Shown: positions 20,450 through 26,122 of the stretch, piece after piece
How the letters are laid out: each line of letters begins with the position of its first letter
How positions within the stretch are numbered: position 1 is the stretch's first letter
IMG/VR virus record: IMGVR_UViG_3300044765_000197
Coordinates: 1 to 26,122 of that record
Strand: one strand, 5' to 3'
From: a virus
DNA: 26,122 bases
Program-made: the position numbers and the translations under genes
Notes under the pieces: model-generated
Seen by the model: the letters and a program-made list of their open reading frames with translations, nothing else
Told to the model about the DNA's origin: nothing
Database searches by the model: none

Positions 20450-21941
20450 GTTCGGGACTCACCGCAACTTCGACAACCCGACCTACGGTGACCGGATCGG
20501 CCTGACGGCCCGTCTGCTCGGCAAGCCGCTGCTGCCGCATCAGCAGTACATGGCCGACGTGCTCGGCGAGGTCGACCCGCGCACCGGGATCCGGATCTAC
20601 CGCAAGGGCTTCGTCACGTTCTCGCGCCAGGGCGGAAAGACCACGTTCGTCATCGCCTACAAGTCGCACCGCGCGCTCGACTGCACCACCCCACAGGTCA
20701 TGCAGTTCGCAGCACAAGACGGCATCGAGGCGAAGAAGAAGTGGCTGCAACACGCGAAGCTGATCAAGAAGTCTGCGCTCGGCACGCGCGTGGTCGACGG
20801 CTCACCGACTACGTCGAACGGCAAGGAGATCTTCGAGTGGGACACGGGCTCCACGGAGGTCCCTCTCTCCGGATCCGAGGGGTCCGGTCACGGCGACACC
20901 GTCAACCTCGGCCTCATCACCGAAGCATGGGCGCACAAGGACTCCCGCTACCTCGACACGATCGAGCCCGCCATGAACGCGGACCCGAGCGCGCAGTTGC
21001 TGCTCGAGTCCACCGCTGGCAACGCATCATCCATCTACTGGAACGAACAGATCCCCGAGCTGCGCGAAAGACTGGAAGCCGACCGCGCCGAGCTCACCGC
21101 ATCGCGCATCGCGATCTTCGACTGGTCGTTCGCAGACGACGAGGACCCCGGCTCGCCTGAGACGTGGCGGCGTCGGATCCCCCAGCTCGGCACGCAGTTG
21201 CTGCGTATCGAAGAGGTCGAAACCGCCTGGCGCAACGCGACGACTCCGAAGAAGATCCGTGCCTTCAAGCGCGCCTACGGGAACGTCGCCGACCTCGGCG
21301 CCGGCGACAGCAGCCTCTTCAACGAGGAAGTCTGGGAGAGCACCGAGACCGATGACGTCATCGTCGGGCTCCGTGCACTGACGTTCGACGTCACCCCGGA
21401 CCGGTCCTGGTCGAGCCTCGCATGGGCCGGCATGACCGCCGGCGGCGAGATGCTGTCCGAGCTCGTCGCCCATGACCGTTCGACCCACTGGGTTGTCGCC
21501 GCGGCGGGCGAGATCTTCGACCGCAACCCGAAGATGGCCCGCCGGATCTACTGCGTATCCGGCGGCGAAGCGGTCACCCTCGAAAAGGCATTCACCAGGG
21601 CTGGCATCGACCTGATCATCCTCGGGCGTGCCGACTATGCCGGCGCTGCAGGTGAGTACTTCTCCGGATGCGGTGACGACCCAGACCTCGAAGAACCCGC
21701 CCCACGAATCCTTCACCGCTCCGGTCGCGAGCAGCTTCCGCTGCACATCGCCGTCGGCGGTGCCGCATGGACGCGCGACAAGGCGCCCGTGTGGGACCAC
21801 CGTCGGGCGACCACCGTGATCTCGCCGCTCGTCGCGTGCTCGATCGCGCCCTGGGCCTACCACCTCGAACTCGAGGCCGACTACGACCCCATCGCGGCGA
21901 TCCGCTACGCGAACCGTCTCGACGAGAGGACAGGCACATGA
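20376..21941 (+). CDS. terL: Terminase large subunit
   Basis: A 521-residue packaging motor. The ATPase Walker A is FSRQGGKTT (residues ~82-90); the Walker B-like strand is NLGLITEAW, with Thr182 where Asp is usual and Glu183 as catalytic carboxylate. The coupling segment LLLESTAGNASS follows. The C-terminal nuclease domain begins LTFDVTPDRSW, with further positions around ILGRADYAGAAGEYF and the DHRRATTVISPLVACSIAPWAYH segment typical of actinophage TerL. I choose the second ATG of the ATGATG (20376), which is better spaced from AAGGAGGG. It forms a cassette with HNH, TerS, portal, protease and capsid genes. Confidence 0.93.
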   Translation: MPRRSTSSSSKQDSGFPSYLAVPPRFGTHRNFDNPTYGDRIGLTARLLGKPLLPHQQYMADVLGEVDPRTGIRIYRKGFVTFSRQGGKTTFVIAYKSHRALDCTTPQVMQFAAQDGIEAKKKWLQHAKLIKKSALGTRVVDGSPTTSNGKEIFEWDTGSTEVPLSGSEGSGHGDTVNLGLITEAWAHKDSRYLDTIEPAMNADPSAQLLLESTAGNASSIYWNEQIPELRERLEADRAELTASRIAIFDWSFADDEDPGSPETWRRRIPQLGTQLLRIEEVETAWRNATTPKKIRAFKRAYGNVADLGAGDSSLFNEEVWESTETDDVIVGLRALTFDVTPDRSWSSLAWAGMTAGGEMLSELVAHDRSTHWVVAAAGEIFDRNPKMARRIYCVSGGEAVTLEKAFTRAGIDLIILGRADYAGAAGEYFSGCGDDPDLEEPAPRILHRSGREQLPLHIAVGGAAWTRDKAPVWDHRRATTVISPLVACSIAPWAYHLELEADYDPIAAIRYANRLDERTGT

Positions 21942-22138
21942 GTCCCGAGCAGGAGCAGATCGTCGAGGCGATCGCCGACCGCAAGCGCGCCGAGCGCATC
22001 ACCACGGTCCTGGATGGCGCCGGCGCGATCCTCGTCGTCGCGGGCGTCGCGCTGTGGTCGATCCCCGTGGCACTCGTGGTCGCCGGTCTCGCCGTGCTGC
22101 TGATCGCTCACCCGATCCCGATCCGGAGGTCGCGATGA
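21938..22138 (+). CDS. Small membrane protein between terminase and portal
   Basis: A 66-residue protein: a charged N-terminus (SPEQEQIVEAIADRKRAER) and two hydrophobic stretches (GAILVVAGVALW and VALVVAGLAVLLIA) predicted as a membrane hairpin, ending in a basic tail. ATGA overlap with terL and ATGA overlap with the portal gene. A membrane protein here is uncommon; role unknown. Confidence 0.65.
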   Translation: MSPEQEQIVEAIADRKRAERITTVLDGAGAILVVAGVALWSIPVALVVAGLAVLLIAHPIPIRRSR

Positions 22139-23301
22139 GCCTGTTCACACGTGAAGAGACCCGCTCTCTCACCTACGGCGACGTGTGGGGAACCGGATCG
22201 GACCCGCTGATCGGCACCGAGACGGTCACCCGCATCGCCCCGGTCTACTCGGCCGTGTCGCTCATCGCCGACCTGTTCGTCCAGGGCAACGCGCGTGCCG
22301 TGTCGGAGCGCGCCGACGGCGAACTCGACCCGGCGCCGACGCCGATGTGGCTCAAGGATCCGGACCCGTTCCTGAGCCCGTCGACATGGCGCTACCAGTT
22401 CGTCGTGTCCTGCAAGCTCCGCGGCAACGCGTACGGCCTGGTGGACCCGGGCCGGCGCTTCGTCCGGTGGCTGCACCCCGACTGGGTGCAGATCGACGAG
22501 TCCACGCCGCTCCAGCCGCGGTATTTCGTGCTCGGCCAGGAGGTCGATCTCGTCAAGCGCGGCGGCTCCCTGATCCACGTTCCCGAGTTCGTGCAGCCCG
22601 GCCGGGTGAAGGGCATCAGCCCCATCCAGCAGTTCATGGACCTCTTCGACGGCGCGGCCGCAGCGGCCGCGTACGGGCGCAGCTGGTTCAAGAACGCGTC
22701 GATCCCGCCGGCGATCCTGTCCACGAAAGCAGAACGCGTCGGCGCCGAAGTCCTCCGCGAAGCGCGCGACGACTTCGTCGCCGCGGCGAAGACCGGACTA
22801 CCGGTCGCGCTGCCCGGCGAATGGAACTGGCAGCGGATCAGCGTGGCGCCGGCAGAGGCGCAGTTCCTCGAGACGATCAAGGCGAACGCCACGACGATCG
22901 CGTCCATCTTCCGCGTCCCCGCCGAAGACATCGGCGGGGAGGCGGGATCCTCCCGCACCTACTCGAACCGCGAGATGGACCAGGAGCTGCTCAACGTCCG
23001 GACCATGCAGCCTCTCGGGACCAGGTTCGGCGACGGCGTCGCCCCGCTGCTCCCCACCGGGCAGAAGGTGATCGTCGACTTCGACGGGCTCGCCCAGCCG
23101 GGCGTCCTCGAGTCGTCGCGAGCCGACAGCGAGCAGCTGAAGAACGGCACCCTCACCCTCGCGGAAGCACGCCGTTCCCGCGGCCGCCGCCCGCTCACCG
23201 CGCAGGAGATCGCCGACTGGCAGCAGTGGTACGCGACGTTCAAGTCCGAGTCCGAGTCCGAGGCGACGTCCGTTTCCGTCACGAAGGAGCAGAAGCCATG
23301 A
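22135..23301 (+). CDS. Portal protein, HK97 type
   Basis: A 388-residue protein forming the dodecameric DNA gateway at the capsid vertex. Recognisable features are the N-terminal APVYSAVSLIADLFVQ, GNAYGLVDPGRRFVRWLHPDWV (clip/wing region) and the stem region SPIQQFMDLFDGAAAAAAYGRSWFKN. FRVPAEDIGGEAGSSRTYSNREMDQELLNVRTMQPL follows, typical of the HK97 portal family. Length is normal. An ATCCGGAGG-type site precedes the ATG. The C-terminus has a short Ser/Glu repeat (KSESESEATS). It overlaps the protease gene start by four bases. Confidence 0.93.
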   Translation: MSLFTREETRSLTYGDVWGTGSDPLIGTETVTRIAPVYSAVSLIADLFVQGNARAVSERADGELDPAPTPMWLKDPDPFLSPSTWRYQFVVSCKLRGNAYGLVDPGRRFVRWLHPDWVQIDESTPLQPRYFVLGQEVDLVKRGGSLIHVPEFVQPGRVKGISPIQQFMDLFDGAAAAAAYGRSWFKNASIPPAILSTKAERVGAEVLREARDDFVAAAKTGLPVALPGEWNWQRISVAPAEAQFLETIKANATTIASIFRVPAEDIGGEAGSSRTYSNREMDQELLNVRTMQPLGTRFGDGVAPLLPTGQKVIVDFDGLAQPGVLESSRADSEQLKNGTLTLAEARRSRGRRPLTAQEIADWQQWYATFKSESESEATSVSVTKEQKP

Positions 23302-23993
23302 CCGACACGATCGAGCACCGCGCATTCGAATGCACGATTGAGTACCGCGCAGCCCCGGAGGGTTCAACCTCTCCCGGGACCCTCGTCGGACACGCCGCCG
23401 TGTTCAATCAGCTCAGCCGAGACCTCGGTGGATGGTACGAGGAGATCGACCCCGGCGGCTTCGGCGCGAACGCCGCGGACGGCAGCCTCGACATGGTCGC
23501 GCACAACCGCGTCATGGCTCGATCGGAGCATGACTCCCGGCTCCTGCTGGGCACGACCGACGCAGGCACGCTCCGCCTGTTCATCGATGACATCGGTCTC
23601 GGTTACGAGGTCGACCTGCCGAACACCACCGCGGGCCGCGACGCGGGTGAGCTCGCACAGCGCGGCGAATACCGGTACTCGAGCTTCGCGTTCTCGCTCA
23701 TCGACGCGGTGTGGCGCGAGGACGGCGAGGGACGGCTCATCCGCCGCAACACGAACATGCGCCTGATCGACGTCGCCCCGGTCGCGAACCCGGCGTACTG
23801 GGGAGCCACCGTCGGCAAGCGCGACTTCACGCCCGACCTGGGCGCCGTCCGCGCTCAGCTTCACCCGGCGCCGGCCGGCCCGGGTGATCGCGAACGGTCG
23901 GCCGTCGACCTGTTCCGCGCCAACAACGACCGCCTCCGGGACTTCCGGAGCGGCACACGAGCCCGCAGTGTGCGGGGGAAGGAGCTTCGCTGA
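23298..23993 (+). CDS. HK97-family prohead protease
   Basis: A 231-residue serine protease that matures the capsid. Conserved blocks are GTLVGHAAVFNQLSRDLGGWYEEIDPGGF, HNRVMARSEHDSRLLLG (His of the HD motif), RYSSFAFS (nucleophile Ser) and LIDVAPVANPAYWGATV. These match the herpesvirus assemblin-like fold of phage proheads. ATG overlaps the portal stop; the stop overlaps the capsid ATG. Confidence 0.93.
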   Translation: MTDTIEHRAFECTIEYRAAPEGSTSPGTLVGHAAVFNQLSRDLGGWYEEIDPGGFGANAADGSLDMVAHNRVMARSEHDSRLLLGTTDAGTLRLFIDDIGLGYEVDLPNTTAGRDAGELAQRGEYRYSSFAFSLIDAVWREDGEGRLIRRNTNMRLIDVAPVANPAYWGATVGKRDFTPDLGAVRAQLHPAPAGPGDRERSAVDLFRANNDRLRDFRSGTRARSVRGKELR

Positions 23994-25219
23994 TGGCCAC
24001 CATCCTCGAAGACATCAAGCGCCTGCACGACGAGCAGAAGCGCGACTGGGAGACCGAGGGCAAGCCCCTCGCCGACATCGCGTCCGAGCGCGAGTTCACC
24101 GCCGAGGAGGCGGAGAAGTTCGACAAGCTCACCCGCGCGTTCAACTCCTACGACGACCGGATCACCGTCCTGCGTCAGCAGCTCGAGCTCGAGCAGCGGG
24201 CGATGGACTTCGCCGGCGAGCTGCTCGGCAACCGGTCCGCGTTCGGCACCGCGGCGGAGGTGCAGGAGTTCGCGGAGAGCATCCGCTCCGTCCTGCGTGG
24301 CGAGACGCGCAGCCTCTCGTACGTGCCGACCGCCGCCGAGGTCCGCAACCTCGCCGAGATCCGCGCGCTGAGCGTCGGCGGCAACGGGCAGATCGTCGGC
24401 AAGACGTACCTCGAGCAGCTCGTCATGCCGCTTCGCATGTTCTCCGGCATCGTCGCCGCCGGCGCGTACACGTTCGTGACGGAGAAGGGTGACGACGTCA
24501 TCCTGCCCCGCCTCGCGAGCTTCGGCGCCGCCGCAGCACAGACGGAGGCGGCGCAGCTGACCGGCACCGACCCGACCTTCAACCAGGTCACGTTCAAGGC
24601 GTTCAAGTACGGCGACTTCCGCGGTATCTCGACCGAGCTCATCCAGGACTCCCTGATCGACATCGAGGGTCTCACGAACCGGCTCATCGGCGAGAACATC
24701 TCGGTGCTGCTCGGGCAGAAGCTCGCCGTCGGCGCTGGCACCACCGAGCCCACTGGCATCGCCACCGCGGCGACCGTTGGTGTGACCGGCGGCACCGGCG
24801 TCGGGGGCGCCCCGTCGTGGGACAACCTCATCGACCTGCAGGAGTCGGTGCTCGCGCCCTACCAGGCGCGCGCCGCGTGGGTCATGTCCAACGGTGCCGT
24901 CGCCGCGGCCCGGAAGCTCAAGGACACTCAGGGCCGCTACTTCTGGGAGCCGAACGGCCAGTCGGGTGCCCCGTCCGAGCTGCTCGGCAACCCGGTGTTC
25001 CGCGACCCGTTCATCGCCGCCCCCGGCCTGAACGCGACCTCGATCTTCTACGGCGACTTCTCGCGGTACTGGATCCGCATGGTCGGCGACGTGCGCATCG
25101 AGCGCTCGGACCACGCCCTGTTCGGCTCCGACCAGGTCGCGTTCCGCGGCGTCCTCCGCGCCGACGGCAACCTGGTCGACGTCAACGCCATCAAGGCGTT
25201 CAAGGGTGGTGCGTCCTGA
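23993..25219 (+). CDS. Major capsid protein, HK97 fold
   Basis: A 408-residue protein. The first ~100-115 residues are a charged coiled-coil delta/scaffold region (LEDIKRLHDEQKRDWETEG), expected to be removed by the protease; no separate scaffold gene is present. The mature part contains the P-domain and loop features AVGAGTTEPTGIATAA and AWVMSNGAVAAARKLKDTQGRYFWEPNGQSGAPSELLGNPVFRDP, followed by YGDFSRYWIRMVGDVRIERSDHALFGSDQVAFRGVLRADG near the C-terminus, which is standard for HK97-fold capsids. The start is ATG 23993, overlapping the protease stop. Confidence 0.95.
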   Translation: MATILEDIKRLHDEQKRDWETEGKPLADIASEREFTAEEAEKFDKLTRAFNSYDDRITVLRQQLELEQRAMDFAGELLGNRSAFGTAAEVQEFAESIRSVLRGETRSLSYVPTAAEVRNLAEIRALSVGGNGQIVGKTYLEQLVMPLRMFSGIVAAGAYTFVTEKGDDVILPRLASFGAAAAQTEAAQLTGTDPTFNQVTFKAFKYGDFRGISTELIQDSLIDIEGLTNRLIGENISVLLGQKLAVGAGTTEPTGIATAATVGVTGGTGVGGAPSWDNLIDLQESVLAPYQARAAWVMSNGAVAAARKLKDTQGRYFWEPNGQSGAPSELLGNPVFRDPFIAAPGLNATSIFYGDFSRYWIRMVGDVRIERSDHALFGSDQVAFRGVLRADGNLVDVNAIKAFKGGAS

Positions 25220-25668
25220 TGGCCACCCGGAAGCCGGCTCAGGCGGCCGTCACCTCGCCCGACGAGGGCCAGGTCAGCGAGCCCGCCGAGGGCGAGAAGC
25301 AGACGCCCGACGAGGGCCAGGTCAGCGAGCCCGCCGAGGGCGAGCAGGCAGCGCCCGCTGAAGGTGAGCAGGCGCCCGCCGAGGGCGAGCAGGCAGCGCC
25401 CGCTGAAGGTGAGCAGGCGCCCGCCGAGGGCGACAGCGCGGAGCCCGAGGTCACCAAGCCGGAGACGACCGAGGAGCTGCTCGCCCGGCTGACCTCGCAG
25501 GGCTGGAGCGAGCCGGTCAACGTCGAGCCGACGACCGTGGTCATGCAGATCGCGATCACCGGCACCCGCGACGGCGAGCCGTGGCCACGCCCCGGCGAGG
25601 AGATCACGCTCCCCGCCGACGAGGCCGACCGCATGGTCCGCCTGGGCTACGCCAGCCCGGTCGACTGA
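25219..25668 (+). CDS. Acidic Pro/Ala/Glu repeat protein downstream of the capsid gene
   Basis: A 149-residue protein in two parts. Residues ~13-75 are low-complexity repeats of PAEGEQ, DEGQVSEPAEGE and similar units, encoded by near-identical DNA repeats. Residues ~85-149 form a small globular domain (VVMQIAITGTRDGEPWPRPGEEITLPADEADRMVRLGYAS) that recurs in small phage head proteins by my recollection. It might be a decoration or head-fibre protein with a disordered acidic stalk. ATG overlaps the capsid stop (TGATG). A strong hairpin follows. Confidence 0.7.
   Translation: MATRKPAQAAVTSPDEGQVSEPAEGEKQTPDEGQVSEPAEGEQAAPAEGEQAPAEGEQAAPAEGEQAPAEGDSAEPEVTKPETTEELLARLTSQGWSEPVNVEPTTVVMQIAITGTRDGEPWPRPGEEITLPADEADRMVRLGYASPVD
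25256..25434 (+). repeat. In-frame tandem repeats in the acidic protein gene
   Basis: A 41-base unit recurs identically at 25256-25296 and 25304-25344 (offset 48). A 45-base unit is tandemly duplicated at 25345-25389 and 25390-25434, differing only in the last base. Both offsets are multiples of three, so the frame is kept. Confidence 0.9.
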
Positions 25669-25671
25669 GAA

Positions 25672-25709
25672 GTGCGCGGGGGGGCGTCTCACCCCCCGCC
25701 CCCGCGCAC
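25672..25709 (+). terminator. GC-rich hairpin after the capsid-region genes
   Basis: GTGCGCGGGGG pairs with CCCCCGCGCAC around a C-rich loop, an 11-bp stem. It lies four bases after the acidic protein stop. There is no U-tract. It could act as a partial terminator or protect the 3' end of abundant capsid mRNA. Confidence 0.5.
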
Positions 25710-25728
25710 CCAGCCCTGAGGAGACACC

Positions 25729-26122
25729 ATGGCAGCCAATTGGCCGATAACGACGGCGGATCTCCGCAAGGAGCTTCAGATCGCGGCCGGCAGTGATGAC
25801 GAGGCCGAGCTTCAGATCTACGTCACGGTCGCGTGCGAGCGCATCGACGCCAACACGGGCCGCAACATCGAGCCCAGCCGCCACGAAATCGCCGGCAACC
25901 TGCCGGAAACGTTCATCCTCGCTGCTCGCGCGACCGCCGCCCTCTGGTGGCGGCAATCGAAGAATGGTCCCCGCAACCGCCCCGGCGGGCAGGCCGGCGA
26001 GATGAACGGCCCACCGGCCGGCATCGACCTTCCGTCCAAGGTCAAGGGATGGCTCACCCCGTACCCTCCACGCCTGTATCCGCCCGCCAGCCCCGTGTTC
26101 AATCCCGTCACCCTCAGCTTCG
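25729..26122 (+). CDS. Head-tail connector protein, partial (cut by window edge)
   Basis: The first 131 codons are present, starting MAANWPITTADLRKELQIAAG. The pattern (short helical repeats ADLRKEL, DDEAELQIYVTVACERIDANTGR, then FILAARATAALWWRQSKNGPR) matches the HK97 gp6-like head-tail adaptor, which usually follows the capsid gene. A GAGGAG site is six bases before the ATG at 25729. The frame is open at the window end, so length is unknown. Confidence 0.8.
   Translation, partial: MAANWPITTADLRKELQIAAGSDDEAELQIYVTVACERIDANTGRNIEPSRHEIAGNLPETFILAARATAALWWRQSKNGPRNRPGGQAGEMNGPPAGIDLPSKVKGWLTPYPPRLYPPASPVFNPVTLSF

Larger units (their letters stand above)
7143..26122 (+). mobile_element. Prophage, left part (HK97-type head, siphovirus-like), continuing past the window
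   Basis: From the tRNA junction rightward the window contains a repressor with a divergent MerR-like gene, a long overlapping early operon with replication functions, then HNH endonuclease, terminases, portal, HK97-type protease and major capsid protein in canonical order. The structural reading frames are complete except at the window edge, so the element may be functional. Integrase, tail and lysis genes are absent here. If integration split the repressor locus from the integrase, the integrase is expected at the attR end. Confidence 0.92.

Noticed and set aside
1-26122. CRISPR arrays, insertion sequences or a transposase
   Set aside because: No regularly spaced repeats with unique spacers and no transposase-like frames were seen; the repeats present are iterons or coding repeats.

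Overview
High-GC DNA with strong C/G third-position bias, an actinobacterial-type RNase P RNA, several leaderless-looking starts (a TAnnnT -10 box about 7 bases before ATG/GTG) and actinobacterial protein families point to an actinobacterium. Microbacteriaceae/Microbacterium is my best guess; the genus is inference. The window covers a chromosomal segment and the left end (attL side) of an integrated siphovirus-type prophage that runs off the right edge.

Region 1 (1-1604): accessory-looking DNA beside the 3' end of rnpB. It holds a small hypothetical gene and, start-stop coupled to it, an HNH-like cysteine-rich gene broken by one in-frame TAG. The following 400 bases have no convincing gene. 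Region 2 (1605-7057): host genes. These are rnpB and an A-family DNA polymerase (minus strand), an aldo/keto reductase (plus), then on the minus strand a coiled-coil zinc-ribbon protein, a YchJ-type SEC-C protein and a class-V aminotransferase. Region 3 (7100-7142): the 5' part of a tRNA-Val(TAC), from the acceptor 5' strand through the anticodon stem. Past the variable loop the sequence changes into the antisense 3' end of a phage repressor gene, so this is the prophage junction.

Region 4 (7132-8514): lysogeny control. A leftward Cro/CI-type (XRE) repressor ends inside the tRNA anticodon loop. A rightward MerR/excisionase-like gene diverges from it across a palindromic operator that overlaps a TTGACA box. 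A small membrane protein and a leftward membrane-anchored protein follow. Region 5 (8515-19099): a long rightward operon of about 23 small genes, most overlapping by 1-4 bases. It includes a double-HTH protein, a winged-helix replication protein whose coding sequence contains iteron-like repeats and DnaA boxes (candidate origin), a RusA-type resolvase, a possible ADP-ribosyltransferase-like protein, an ASCH protein, a DUF3263-like protein, a ParB-like protein, an Lsr2-like DNA-binding protein and several tiny membrane proteins. Region 6 (19100-19333): a structured intergenic region with a candidate promoter and three stem-loops. Region 7 (19334-26122): HNH endonuclease, small and large terminase, portal, HK97 protease, major capsid protein, a repeat-rich acidic protein and the start of a head-tail connector gene. 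No integrase, tail or lysis genes are in the window.

The most interesting feature is that the repressor stop codon and last codons lie in host tRNA sequence. In the circular phage the repressor would continue into different DNA. This is the arrangement of integration-dependent immunity described for mycobacteriophages such as BPs, where integration itself changes the C-terminus of the repressor. Here it appears to be coupled to a tRNA whose acceptor stem is not properly restored on this side.
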